Source: Diaphorobacter ruginosibacter (GTDB lineage Bacteria; Pseudomonadota; Gammaproteobacteria; Burkholderiales; Burkholderiaceae_C). Taken from it: a DNA stretch of 64,000 bases. The DNA lies in the NCBI RefSeq assembly GCF_014395975.1, contig NZ_CP060714.1, positions 4,216,001 to 4,280,000 of the forward strand. The letters run 5' to 3'. The notes beneath the pieces were generated by a model that saw only the letters and a list, made by a program, of their open reading frames with translations, was not told the origin of the DNA and searched no databases. Made by a program: the position numbers and the translations under genes. The first letter of the stretch is position 1. Every line of letters begins with the position of its first letter. This document shows positions 16,363 to 24,702 of this stretch, one piece after another.

Positions 16363-16445
16363 GGTCCGAATCACCTGTGTGAGAAAGCAGGAAAAGCTCC
16401 TTGGAAGCCTGGCTTGCAACCGCGCCTTGCGGCGCGCGGCTGCTC

Positions 16446-17966
16446 TTATCCTAACTGCACCGGCACAAATATGCGCGTGCCGTCGCGCTGCACCAGCAGG
16501 GCCACCGACTTTCCGGCCTTGGCGATGGCGCTGCGCACCTGCTCCACATCCTTGGCCGGTGTGCCATTCACGGCCAGCAGCACGTCGCCCGGCTGGATGC
16601 CGGCCTTCGCGGCAGGCCCCTGTGCCTGCTCGATCAGCAGGCCGCCCTCCGCGCCGATCTGCTTGCGCTCATCCGGCTGCAACGGCCGCAGCGACACACC
16701 CAACTTGCCGTGCGAAGCCTTGTCGCCACTGCTGGCCACCTTGGCGGCCTTGTCGCTGGCATTGCCAAGCGACGCGACCAGATCCACCTTCTTGCCCTGG
16801 CGCCACACCTCCATCTCGAGCCTTGCACCGGGTGCGGCCATGCCCACGTAGGCCGGCAGGTCGCCAGAGCCCACGATCTTCTGGCCATTCACGCTGCGGA
16901 TCACATCGCCCGACTGCAGACCGGCCTTGTCGGCGGGACCGCCCTTCTCCACATTGGAGACCAGTGCACCTTCGGGACTGTCGAGACCGAACGAGTCCGC
17001 CAGCGTCTGGTTCACCTCCTGAACCATCACGCCAAGACGCGCATGCTCGACCTTGCCCGTTGCCATGATCTGGTCCTTCACGTGCGTGGCCACCTCGATC
17101 GGGATCGCGAACGACAGTCCCTGGTAACCGCCCGAGCGGCTGTAGATCTGCGAATTGATGCCGACCACCTCGCCGCGCTCGTTGAACAGGGGGCCGCCGG
17201 AATTGCCGGGGTTCACCGCCACGTCGGTCTGGATGAAGGCCACGGAACTGTCATCGGGCAGGGAGCGGCCCTTGGCGCTTACCACGCCGGCCGTGACGCT
17301 GTTCTCGAAGCCGAACGGCGAACCGATGGCCAGCACCCACTCGCCCACATTCAGCGACCGGGTGTCGCCGATCTTCACGGTGGGCAGGTTCTTCGCGTCG
17401 ATCTTCAGCACGGCCACATCGGTCTTGGGATCGCTGCCCAGCACCTTGGCCTTGAACTCGCGGCGGTCGGTGAGCTTCACCGTGACGCTGTCCGCATCCT
17501 TCACGACGTGCGCATTGGTCAGCACGATGCCGTCGGGGCTCACGATGAATCCGGAGCCCTCGCCACGCACAGGCACGTCGCGCGGCATCTGGCGCTGCTG
17601 CATGCCCGGCGCGGGGATGCCGAACTGCCTGAAGAACTGATAGAACGGATCCTCGGGGTCGATGCGCTGCTGCGCGGCAGCGGGCGCATCGTCGTCATCA
17701 TCTCCAGACGCAGCGCTGGCGTGGCGCGTACCGCTCACGCTGATATTCACAACGGCCGGACCGTTCTGCCGCGTGATCTGCGCGAAACCAGGCAATGCGC
17801 TCGTCGCACCACCACTGGCGGCAACGCCTTGCGCCATGCTGGCCACGGGCGACTGCTCCGCTCTCGCGAAATGACTGGTAGCCAGTCCCGCACCCGCGCC
17901 GCCTATCACGCCCGCGGCTACCAGCGCGACAACCAGACCACGGGGAGTCTTCATCATAGTGTTCAT
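16446..17966 (-). CDS. DegP/HtrA (Do-family) periplasmic serine protease-chaperone
   Basis: A 506-residue periplasmic protease for damaged envelope proteins. N-terminal membrane-export segment about residues 10-30. Trypsin-like domain with triad His in TNAHVVKD (~152), Asp in KTDVAVLKI (~181) and Ser in GNSGGPLF (~255). Two PDZ domains follow (about 305-395, containing LGVMVQEVNQTLADSFGL, and about 415-506). The start at 17966 has AAGG upstream; the frame extends to 18035 but that part is not family-like. It lies 83 bases ahead of a two-component system on the same strand. DegP, DegQ and MucD cannot be separated by eye. Confidence 0.92.
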   Translation of the reverse strand: MNTMMKTPRGLVVALVAAGVIGGAGAGLATSHFARAEQSPVASMAQGVAASGGATSALPGFAQITRQNGPAVVNISVSGTRHASAASGDDDDDAPAAAQQRIDPEDPFYQFFRQFGIPAPGMQQRQMPRDVPVRGEGSGFIVSPDGIVLTNAHVVKDADSVTVKLTDRREFKAKVLGSDPKTDVAVLKIDAKNLPTVKIGDTRSLNVGEWVLAIGSPFGFENSVTAGVVSAKGRSLPDDSSVAFIQTDVAVNPGNSGGPLFNERGEVVGINSQIYSRSGGYQGLSFAIPIEVATHVKDQIMATGKVEHARLGVMVQEVNQTLADSFGLDSPEGALVSNVEKGGPADKAGLQSGDVIRSVNGQKIVGSGDLPAYVGMAAPGARLEMEVWRQGKKVDLVASLGNASDKAAKVASSGDKASHGKLGVSLRPLQPDERKQIGAEGGLLIEQAQGPAAKAGIQPGDVLLAVNGTPAKDVEQVRSAIAKAGKSVALLVQRDGTRIFVPVQLG

Positions 17967-18087
17967 TTTCAACCTTGCCTTTCCTCTGCGGACCTCTACC
18001 GGAGTTCCATGGAGACAAAGTTTGAATACGGACACTTAGGGCAGACTTAGGGAAGCGGATTCGGGCCTGCAGATTCGGCGGGAGGTA

Positions 18088-18118
18088 TAAAAAAAGAGAC
18101 CCCGGCGGGGGTCTCTTC
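18088..18118 (-). terminator. Intrinsic terminator of the phosphatase/roadblock operon
   Basis: Stem GAGACCCC/GGGGTCTC (18096-18103 with 18108-18115) followed, on the minus strand, by a run of seven T (18089-18095). Placed 28 bases after the roadblock-like gene. Confidence 0.85.
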
Positions 18119-18145
18119 CTGTGTGCACGGCAGAGGTACCGATGC

Positions 18146-18550
18146 TCAGAAGGCGGCTTCGAGCGGTGGCATCGCCAGCCGCGCCTTCGTCAGCGCCATG
18201 CCCAGGTTGGCGGTCTTGCGGCACACGAACACGGCCACGTATTCGGGATTGAGCTTGCCGCGAATGAACACGTGAATCAGGTTCTCGCTGTTCACGATGA
18301 TTTCCTGGAAATAGTGGTAGCCATCGTCCTGAAGGCCTCGCGCCTTCTTGAACATGCGCTCGATGGTGCTCACGTTCGGGCCGTTGAACATGTCGGCTGT
18401 CGCGGCCGCCAGCAGGTCGATGACCTGGCGCGGGTGCGAATCCACGGTCTTCAGCGACAGCAGCATGCCGGATGCCACGTCCACATAGCCCGCTGCCACG
18501 CACTCGGGTACCGATGCGGCGGCCTTGCTTAAAGCGTCGTCAAAACTCAT
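18146..18550 (-). CDS. Roadblock/LC7-like small protein
   Basis: A 134-residue cytoplasmic protein. Size and the alternation of helices and strands fit the roadblock/LC7 fold: CVAAGYVDVASGMLLSL (strand-turn-strand), VIDLLAAATADMF (helix), LIHVFIRG and YVAVFVCRKTANLGMALTKA (final strand and helix, as in MglB-type proteins). Such proteins dimerise and usually act on Ras-like GTPases or as signalling scaffolds. No GTPase gene is nearby. The ATG at 18550 has GGGGAG seven bases upstream; a TTG two codons earlier is too near that site. It follows the ABC-ATPase/phosphatase gene by 30 bases and shares its operon, so it may be its partner. Fold assignment is by pattern only. Confidence 0.6.
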   Translation of the reverse strand: MSFDDALSKAAASVPECVAAGYVDVASGMLLSLKTVDSHPRQVIDLLAAATADMFNGPNVSTIERMFKKARGLQDDGYHYFQEIIVNSENLIHVFIRGKLNPEYVAVFVCRKTANLGMALTKARLAMPPLEAAF

Positions 18551-18580
18551 TTCCAAACTCCCCTTTTATGTAGATTGAAT

Positions 18581-19987
18581 TCAAATGATTTTCTGCAGGA
18601 TCAGCTCTTCGTACTCATGCAGAAACACCTCCTGCTCGGCGCTCTGCACATATCTGGGATCCAGCAGGCGCACGCGTCGCAGCGCCTCCTGGGCCGTCAA
18701 CCCTTCCCGTATCAGCCAGGCCGTGAGCACCGTGCCCGTGCGGCCCAGGCCGCCAAGGCAGTGCACCGCCAGCACGTCACCACGGCTCATCAGGCTTTCC
18801 ATGCGCTTGAGCAGCATCTGGATCTGCCCGAGACTCGGCGCCTCGCGGTCGTAGACCGGCAGGTGCACATTCTTGAGCCCGTGCTGCGCGAGCGCGGCCT
18901 GGTCGATGTCGCGCTCGGTCAGCGTGATGAGGGTGGTGACGCCCACGCGCTTGAGCAGCGCGAGATCGTGATGGATGTCGTCCACGGCACCTGGCATGGC
19001 CGCGCCGGCGAGCTTGCCCGGCACGATCCACAGGAAGCCGGTGGGACCGCCCGATGACGCAGCGACGGCGCCCTGCGCGGCATGAGGCTCGTTGAGGGTG
19101 GGCATCCCGCCCGGAAGCACCGCCGTGCTCATCAGCGGTGCAGCCTGGGGCTCCTGCCCGGATGCGGCCGCGGTCAGTGCCTCGGCCGGCAGGGGCGCCG
19201 GCGCAGGCACGCCTTCGGCCAGCGTGCTCGGGTCGGCGTCCAGTGCCGCCACCGAACAGCTGCCCGTGCGGATGAATTGCAGGCCGGCCTCGGAGAGCGG
19301 CGCATTGAAGAAGTCCTCGACCGCGCGCTCTTCCTGGACTCTGCCGCCCGCCAGCAGGATCACGCGCTGCGCAAGCTGGCGAGCCTGCTTCTGGTTGTGG
19401 GTGACCACCAGCAGCGACATCCTGCGGCCCAGTTGCCGCATCAGATCGACCAGCAGGAACGCGTCATAGTCGTCAAGATCTGCGGTGGGTTCGTCGACCA
19501 GCAAAACCGACGGTGCGACCGCCGCCTCGCGCAGGATGGCGACGGCGCGCATCTGCACGTCGGAGAGATCGGTGAACGGATGGTCGAGCAGCGACTCGAG
19601 ATCGGGGAAGCCGGCATCGCGAAGATAGGCGACGCACCACTCGCGCAGCGCAAGCGGCGAAAGCGACAGCTGCGCACGCACCAGCTCCACCAGGGCGTCC
19701 TGCACCGTGCCGGAGAGGATTCGCACGTGCTGCTGCACGAGCGGTGGGTGGTTGTCCTTCGAGATCGGGCGCTCTTGATAAAGCGCTTGTCCCCATGATC
19801 GGTAGCGAGGATGGTCGAGATAGGTCCCGGCGAGCGAATGGAGAACCGTGGACTTGCCCGAGCCGGATGGCCCCATCAACACCGTGATGGAGTTCTGTTC
19901 CAGGACAAATTCCACATCCGCCAAAACGATTTTGGTTCCGAATGCTGCGCCGAATTCCTTGACCACCAGGCAATCATTGCGTTGCAT
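18581..19987 (-). CDS. ABC-type ATPase fused to a dual-specificity protein phosphatase
   Basis: A 468-residue fusion. Residues ~5-240 are an ABC ATPase: Walker A GPSGSGKST (39-47), Walker B VLLVDEPTADLD (161-172, catalytic Glu166) and switch His197 (VVTHN). The signature is degenerate: LSDVQ at 141-145 in place of LSGGQ. Residues ~241-315 are a low-complexity Ala/Pro linker. Residues ~316-468 are a Cys-phosphatase: HCLGGLGRTG with nucleophile Cys410 and Arg416 (C-x5-R) and probable general acid Asp380 (VYDRE). No permease or binding-protein gene is nearby. An in-frame GTG at 20014 would add nine residues; neither start has a strong ribosome site. The 3' neighbour is the roadblock-like gene. 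Substrates of either half unknown. Confidence 0.8.
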   Translation of the reverse strand: MQRNDCLVVKEFGAAFGTKIVLADVEFVLEQNSITVLMGPSGSGKSTVLHSLAGTYLDHPRYRSWGQALYQERPISKDNHPPLVQQHVRILSGTVQDALVELVRAQLSLSPLALREWCVAYLRDAGFPDLESLLDHPFTDLSDVQMRAVAILREAAVAPSVLLVDEPTADLDDYDAFLLVDLMRQLGRRMSLLVVTHNQKQARQLAQRVILLAGGRVQEERAVEDFFNAPLSEAGLQFIRTGSCSVAALDADPSTLAEGVPAPAPLPAEALTAAASGQEPQAAPLMSTAVLPGGMPTLNEPHAAQGAVAASSGGPTGFLWIVPGKLAGAAMPGAVDDIHHDLALLKRVGVTTLITLTERDIDQAALAQHGLKNVHLPVYDREAPSLGQIQMLLKRMESLMSRGDVLAVHCLGGLGRTGTVLTAWLIREGLTAQEALRRVRLLDPRYVQSAEQEVFLHEYEELILQKII

Positions 19988-20017
19988 GCTTGTTCCAGGT
20001 GTTGTGGGTTTCACCGG

Positions 20018-20050
20018 CGAGATCTCGTTATGTGGTTTTGTTAGATCTCG
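20018..20050. promoter_or_regulatory. Palindrome and repeated AGATCTCG upstream of the ABC-ATPase/phosphatase gene
   Basis: CGAGATCTCG (20018-20027) is a perfect 10-base palindrome, and AGATCTCG recurs at 20043-20050, 23 bases away on the same strand. The pair sits in the leader of the operon, so a dimeric repressor site is possible. Nothing identifies the regulator. Confidence 0.25.
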
Positions 20051-20161
20051 TAAGTAATTTCAGCGGATTGTATGGAATGCGTCAAAAAAAGTCTGATCTT
20101 AGCCATTCATCAGAGCAAAACTCAGGGTTATCACTATTGTTTGTAAGTTTTATTAAAGGAA

Positions 20162-20542
20162 TCAGTTTTCCAACAGATTCCGGACCAACTCCGGCGGGCG
20201 ACAGAGAAGCGCCCGCTCTCCCGTGACGACAATGGGACGATTGAGCAGGATCGGGTGTTGCGCAATGGCTTCGATCAGTTGCGAATCGGAGACCCCTGCG
20301 GCATCGAGTCCCAGCTCCTGGAAAACCGCTTCCTTGCTGCGCATCACGTCGCGCACGGGCACGCGCAGCAGGCCGATCAGTGCCTTCAACTGCGATACAT
20401 CCAGGGGCTGGGCAATGTAGTCCACGATCTCGGGCTCGATACCCTGCTCGCGCAGGATCGCGAGGGCCCCGCGTGAATTGCTGCAGCGGGCGTTGTGATA
20501 GATGGTGACACGGGGAGAGGATGTGCTGGATGATGGGTTCAT
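20162..20542 (-). CDS. arsC: ArsC-family reductase (arsenate reductase, glutaredoxin type)
   Basis: A 126-residue thioredoxin-fold protein. It opens with VTIYHNARCSNSRGAL, the H-x3-C-S active-site loop whose Cys forms the arsenate adduct. The arginines expected to hold the oxyanion are present (VPVRDVMRSKEAVF, NRPIVVTGERALLCRP). Length is normal for ArsC (~115-140). The ATG at 20542 leaves a short Ser-rich lead before the fold. No arsR, arsB or acr3 gene is adjacent, so this may be a housekeeping ArsC-like reductase rather than part of a resistance operon; the related Spx/YffB group is the alternative. Confidence 0.8.
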   Translation of the reverse strand: MNPSSSTSSPRVTIYHNARCSNSRGALAILREQGIEPEIVDYIAQPLDVSQLKALIGLLRVPVRDVMRSKEAVFQELGLDAAGVSDSQLIEAIAQHPILLNRPIVVTGERALLCRPPELVRNLLEN

Positions 20543-20600
20543 GCGCACGAGTGTACGCAGCAACGGAGGGCGCGAGCCGCAGCCCCTTTGTCCTCAGCCC

Positions 20601-21341
20601 TCAGGTCTTGCGAAGCGCGTCCACGCGCGCATGCAGATGCAGGCTCCAGCTGCGCCGGTCATGCCCTTCGGCCGTTTCGGGCGCGCCGTAATGGATCACT
20701 GCGATGATCGGCGGTGCCACCAGCGTGCGCCAGATCGATCCCAGCAGCGTTTCGTCCCCGATATAGCTCGGTGCGTGGCTGACCTGACCGCTGGCCCGGT
20801 CCACGAACCGCAGGCCCACGGGTTGCACCGGTGCTCCCGTCGCGATCGGGGCCTGCAGCAGGTTGCCGTGGAACGGCAGCAGCTCTCGGCCGTCGCCCGT
20901 CGTGCCCTCGGGAAACACGGCAAGCACCTCGCGTGCCTGCAGCGCATCCTGCATGGCCTGAACCATGCGCAGCGCATCACGCCGGGAGGTGCGCTCGATG
21001 TAGAGCGTGCCCGCAGCCGTCGCGAGCGTACCCACGATCGGCCACTCCTTCACGTCGGACTTGGAGATGAAGCGGCAGTAGCGCCCTGCATGCATCACGG
21101 GAATGTCCAGCCACGACAGGTGATTGGCCACCATCAGAACGGGGCCGCCCGCCACGGGCTGACCGCGCACCTCGAGCGTGATGCCGACGATCGCCAGCAT
21201 CTTCAGCGACCATGCCTGCACATGCGCCTGTTGCTGCTCCGCCGACAACCTGGGAAAGCGCAGCAGCACGATCAGCAGCCCCTGCAGTGCATGGAGCGCG
21301 AGGCGCACCACGCGCCAGAGGGCCTTGAATGCGCGCAGCAT
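20601..21341 (-). CDS. plsC: 1-acyl-sn-glycerol-3-phosphate acyltransferase
   Basis: A 246-residue membrane-associated acyltransferase that converts lysophosphatidic acid to phosphatidic acid. An N-terminal hydrophobic stretch (LALHALQGLLIVLL) anchors it. Motif I is NHLSWLDIPV (H-x4-D), motif II region GTLYIERTSRRDA, motif III VFPEGTTGDG, motif IV near APVQPVGLRF. Start ATG at 21341; a GTG one codon earlier is equally possible. It ends the yqgE-ruvX-pyrR-pyrB-pyrC' gene run, 47 bases after pyrC', and may be read through from it. Confidence 0.88.
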   Translation of the reverse strand: MLRAFKALWRVVRLALHALQGLLIVLLRFPRLSAEQQQAHVQAWSLKMLAIVGITLEVRGQPVAGGPVLMVANHLSWLDIPVMHAGRYCRFISKSDVKEWPIVGTLATAAGTLYIERTSRRDALRMVQAMQDALQAREVLAVFPEGTTGDGRELLPFHGNLLQAPIATGAPVQPVGLRFVDRASGQVSHAPSYIGDETLLGSIWRTLVAPPIIAVIHYGAPETAEGHDRRSWSLHLHARVDALRKT

Positions 21342-21388
21342 CACGGCATACCGCGGCGAGACGGCAGCATCCGGTTCATGCCTCTGGC

Positions 21389-22684
21389 TCAGCCGCGCTC
21401 GAAGGCGACCTGGCCGCCCACCAGCGTGCAGGTCACGCGGGCCGGCAGTTCATAGCCTGCGAACGGCGTGTGCTTGCCCTGGCTGCGCAGCGCCTCGGGC
21501 GTGACCACCCACGAGCTCGCGGGATCGACCACGCACAGGTCCGCCACGCCGCCTTCGACGAGCCGCCCCACGCTGGCCTGCAGCGTTCCGAGCGACGCCC
21601 CCAGCACCCGTGCCGGCTCCGCCGTGACGACCGCCAGCGCTCGGGACAGCGGCACGTCCGCATCCGCCGACCATTTGATGGCGGCCGACAGCAGCAGCTC
21701 CATGCCTGTCGCACCGGGCTCGGCTTCAGCGAAAGGAAGCACCTTGGCATCCTCGTCGACCGGCGTGTGGTCGGAGACCAGCGCGTCGATGGTGCCATCG
21801 GCCAGCGCGGCACGCAGCGCATCGCGGTCACGCTGCTGGCGCAGCGGCGGCATGAGGCGCGCGCGGCTGTCGAAATAGCCGATGTCCGCGTCGGTGAAGG
21901 TCAGCGAGTTGATGCTCACGTCGCAGGTCACGTTCAGCCCCACGGCCTTGGCCTGGCGCACCAGCTCGATGCCCGCTGCGCTCGAGATGCGGCACAGGTG
22001 CACGCGTGCGCCAGTAGGCTTGAGCAGCTCGAAGATCGTATGCAGCGCGATGGTCTCTGCCGCCACGGGGATGCCCGAGAGGCCCAGGCGCGTCGCGAGC
22101 GGGCCGCTGGCCGCCACGCCGCCGCCCAGGTACAGCTCCTGGGGCCGCAGCCACACGGTATGGCCGAAGGTGGCCGCGTACTGCAGTGCACGCTGCAGCA
22201 CCTGCGTGCTCTTGAGCGCCACATCCGCCTGGCTGAAGCCCACGCAGCCGGACTCGGTGAGTTCGGCCATCTCGGTGAGCACCTCGCCCGCCAGGCCGCG
22301 TGTGAGCGCTCCCAGGGGGAAGAGGCGCGCCTGGTGCAGCTTTTCGGCGCGGAACTTGAGCATCTCGACGAGGCCGGGCTCGTCGAGCACGGGATCGGTG
22401 TCGGGAGGGCAGACCAGGCTGGTCACACCGCCAGCCACCGCCGCGCCCATTTCCGACTCGAGCATGCCTTCATGCTCGTGCCCGGGCTCGCGCAGGCGCG
22501 CGGCCAGGTCGACCAGGCCGGGCAGCACGTAGCAGCCCTTGGCATCGATCACGCGGTTCGCGGTGAAGTCCTTGGGCTCGCGGTCGATGGCGACGATGCG
22601 TCCCGCGGCAATCGCCACATGGCATACCTTGTCGAGACCGCTGGCCGGATCGATGACGCGGCCGTTCTGAATGAGTAGCTTCAT
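21389..22684 (-). CDS. pyrC': Dihydroorotase-like PyrC', probably non-catalytic ATCase partner
   Basis: A 431-residue amidohydrolase-fold protein next to pyrB. The first metal-binding motif of active dihydroorotases (D-x-H-x-H-x-R) reads DLAARLREPG here, so both metal-ligand His are missing. A later DHTP segment remains (LVSDHTPVDEDAK). In Pseudomonas-type pyrBC' operons such dead homologues are needed to assemble and hold the aspartate transcarbamoylase dodecamer; the same role is inferred here, with real dihydroorotase encoded elsewhere. The ATG at 22684 gives the family-typical MKLLIQNGRVIDP. An upstream ATG at 22741 overlaps the pyrB stop (TGATG) and would add 19 residues, so translational coupling is possible. 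Confidence 0.85.
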   Translation of the reverse strand: MKLLIQNGRVIDPASGLDKVCHVAIAAGRIVAIDREPKDFTANRVIDAKGCYVLPGLVDLAARLREPGHEHEGMLESEMGAAVAGGVTSLVCPPDTDPVLDEPGLVEMLKFRAEKLHQARLFPLGALTRGLAGEVLTEMAELTESGCVGFSQADVALKSTQVLQRALQYAATFGHTVWLRPQELYLGGGVAASGPLATRLGLSGIPVAAETIALHTIFELLKPTGARVHLCRISSAAGIELVRQAKAVGLNVTCDVSINSLTFTDADIGYFDSRARLMPPLRQQRDRDALRAALADGTIDALVSDHTPVDEDAKVLPFAEAEPGATGMELLLSAAIKWSADADVPLSRALAVVTAEPARVLGASLGTLQASVGRLVEGGVADLCVVDPASSWVVTPEALRSQGKHTPFAGYELPARVTCTLVGGQVAFERG

Positions 22685-22740
22685 GGTTCGGTGCCTACCT
22701 GCTTCCAACTTTTCCTGTTCGTTCGTTTCGCACGGTGCCA

Positions 22741-23703
22741 TCAGGCCTCATTGCCCGCGACGATGGACATCACCGCCATGCGCACCGCGATGCCGAAGGT
22801 CACCTGCGGCAGGATCACCGCCTGCGGCCCATCGACCACGGCGGAGTCGATCTCCACGCCGCGATTGATCGGGCCAGGATGCATCACGATCGCATCGGGC
22901 TTGGCCAGCCGCAGCTTCTCGGGCGTCAGGCCGAAGCTCTTGAAGTATTCCTGGCTCGAAGGCAGCAGCGCACCGCTCATGCGCTCGTTCTGCAGGCGCA
23001 GCATGATGATCACGTCGCAGTCCTTGATGCCCTCTTCCAGCTTGTTGAAGACCTTCACGCCCATCTGCGCGAGATCGCCGGGCACCAGCGTGCGCGGGCC
23101 CACCACGCGCACCTCGGCCGCACCGAGCGTGGTGAGCGCATGGATGTCCGAACGCGCCACGCGCGAATGCAGCACATCGCCCACGATGGCTACGGTCAGG
23201 TTCGAGAAATCCTTCTTGTAATGGCGGATCGTGTACATGTCGAGCAACCCCTGCGTGGGGTGCGCGTGGCGGCCGTCGCCGGCATTCACCACATGCACGT
23301 GCGGCGCGACATGCTGTGCGATCAGATAGGGCGCACCCGACTCGCTGTGGCGCACGACGAAGATATCGGCCGCCATCGCGGAGAGATTGGCGATGGTGTC
23401 GAGCAGCGATTCGCCCTTGCTCGCCGAGCTGCGCGCGATGTCGAGATTGAACACATCGGCCGACAGGCGCTTGGCAGCGATCTCGAACGTGGTGCGCGTG
23501 CGCGTGGAGTTCTCGAAGAACAGGTTGAACACGCTCTTGCCGCGCAGCAGCGGCACCTTCTTCACCTCGCGGTCGTTGACGCTCACGAAGTTGGATGCCG
23601 TGTCCAGGATGTGCGTGATGATGTCCCTGGGCAGGCCTTCTGTGGACAGCAGGTGAATCAGCTCACCGTTCTTGTTGAGTTGGGGATTGCGCTTGTACAG
23701 CAC
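22741..23703 (-). CDS. pyrB: Aspartate carbamoyltransferase catalytic subunit
   Basis: Catalyses carbamoyl phosphate + L-aspartate to N-carbamoyl-aspartate, the committed step of pyrimidine synthesis. At 320 residues it has the carbamoyl-phosphate loop [25 protein letters not shown] and the aspartate-side MLRLQNERM segment. The start is GTG (23703), two bases after the pyrR stop. Together with PyrC' it should form the class A ATCase complex of pseudomonads and beta-proteobacteria. Confidence 0.95.
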   Translation of the reverse strand: MLYKRNPQLNKNGELIHLLSTEGLPRDIITHILDTASNFVSVNDREVKKVPLLRGKSVFNLFFENSTRTRTTFEIAAKRLSADVFNLDIARSSASKGESLLDTIANLSAMAADIFVVRHSESGAPYLIAQHVAPHVHVVNAGDGRHAHPTQGLLDMYTIRHYKKDFSNLTVAIVGDVLHSRVARSDIHALTTLGAAEVRVVGPRTLVPGDLAQMGVKVFNKLEEGIKDCDVIIMLRLQNERMSGALLPSSQEYFKSFGLTPEKLRLAKPDAIVMHPGPINRGVEIDSAVVDGPQAVILPQVTFGIAVRMAVMSIVAGNEA

Positions 23704-23705
23704 CG

Positions 23706-24269
23706 TCAGGCCTCTTTGACTTTGACTTCGAAATGGAATGCACCGCTGTCTTCCGCTCGCGCCAGCGACAGCGACTGATGGGCGGGCAGCGCCACGCGCG
23801 CCGCGGCGAACCCCGCCTCGATCGGCAGCTCGCGGCCACCGCGGTCGACCAGCACCGCCAGCCTCACGCTGGCCGGGCGGCCGTAGTCATACAGTTCATT
23901 GATCACGGCGCGCACGGTGCGGCCGGTATAGAGCACATCGTCCAGCAGGATGATGTCGGCACCGTTCACGTCGAACGGCAGCACCGAGCTCACGCTGGAT
24001 GCCAGGCCCCGGCGCGCGAAATCATCGCGATGCAGCGACGAGGACAGCACCCCCGCTTCGCCTGCGAGGCCCAGATCCTTCTGAAGGCGCTGCGCAAGCC
24101 ACATGCCGCCCGAAGCCACGCCGGCCAGGTAGGTGCCCTCCGTGCGCATCGAGCGCACGCCACGCAGCAGTTCCCGGTACAGACCCTCGGCGTCCAATGT
24201 GAGATGACCGCCATGGGCGGTCTGCGGGGATGTGTTTGACGGTGATGGAGATGACGGGGCAGTGCTCAT
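23706..24269 (-). CDS. pyrR: PyrR bifunctional regulator / uracil phosphoribosyltransferase
   Basis: A 187-residue type I phosphoribosyltransferase. The PRPP-binding loop is [16 protein letters not shown] and the N-terminal half has [17 protein letters not shown]. In Gram-positives PyrR binds pyr mRNA; in proteobacteria, as at this operon head, its regulatory role is less clear. The first ~20 residues are a disordered Ser/Pro/Thr tail. Its ATG overlaps the ruvX stop (ATGA). Confidence 0.9.
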   Translation of the reverse strand: MSTAPSSPSPSNTSPQTAHGGHLTLDAEGLYRELLRGVRSMRTEGTYLAGVASGGMWLAQRLQKDLGLAGEAGVLSSSLHRDDFARRGLASSVSSVLPFDVNGADIILLDDVLYTGRTVRAVINELYDYGRPASVRLAVLVDRGGRELPIEAGFAAARVALPAHQSLSLARAEDSGAFHFEVKVKEA

Positions 24270-24694
24270 GGAAGATTCCTCAAAAACTGTTCCAGGATGA
24301 TGCAGGCCGAGGCCGCATCGGCATCGGCGGCGCCGCTGGCGATGGCTTCGGTGGTGCTGTAGCGCTCATCCACTTCAAAAACCTGCAGGCCGAACCGCCC
24401 GCGCAACTGGCGCGCGAACTTGAGCGCCCGCGCGGTGTTCTCGTGCGGTGCGCCATCGGGGTGGTAGGGCACGCCCACCACCAGTGCATCGGGCTGCCAT
24501 TCACGAATGCGTTCACCCACCTGCGTGAACCGGGCGGCCTCGCCCTCTGCCTTGATCGTGCCCTGCGGCGTGGCACTGCGCAGCATGCGCGTGCCGACAG
24601 CGACTCCGGTGCGCTTGACCCCGAAATCAAAGGCAAGAAAGGACTGGAAATTTTCCGGGACGCTGGAAGCTGGTGAGGCGGCGGTCACTGACAT
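24266..24694 (-). CDS. ruvX: RuvX/YqgF RNase H-fold nuclease (Holliday junction resolvase-like)
   Basis: A 142-residue RNase H-fold protein involved in 16S rRNA 5' maturation and, in some bacteria, junction resolution. Motifs: FLAFDFGVKRTGVAVG with the first catalytic Asp, VVGVPYHPDGAPHENTA, and VDERYSTTEA. Start ATG at 24694; the eight-base gap to yqgE and the four-base overlap with pyrR show one operon. Confidence 0.92.
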   Translation of the reverse strand: MSVTAASPASSVPENFQSFLAFDFGVKRTGVAVGTRMLRSATPQGTIKAEGEAARFTQVGERIREWQPDALVVGVPYHPDGAPHENTARALKFARQLRGRFGLQVFEVDERYSTTEAIASGAADADAASACIILEQFLRNLP

Positions 24695-24702
24695 GCCGCC
24701 GC

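Noticed and set aside
16420..16445. Terminator between degP and the response regulator
   Set aside because: A GCGCC-TTGC-GGCGC hairpin exists, but no T-tract follows in the direction of transcription.
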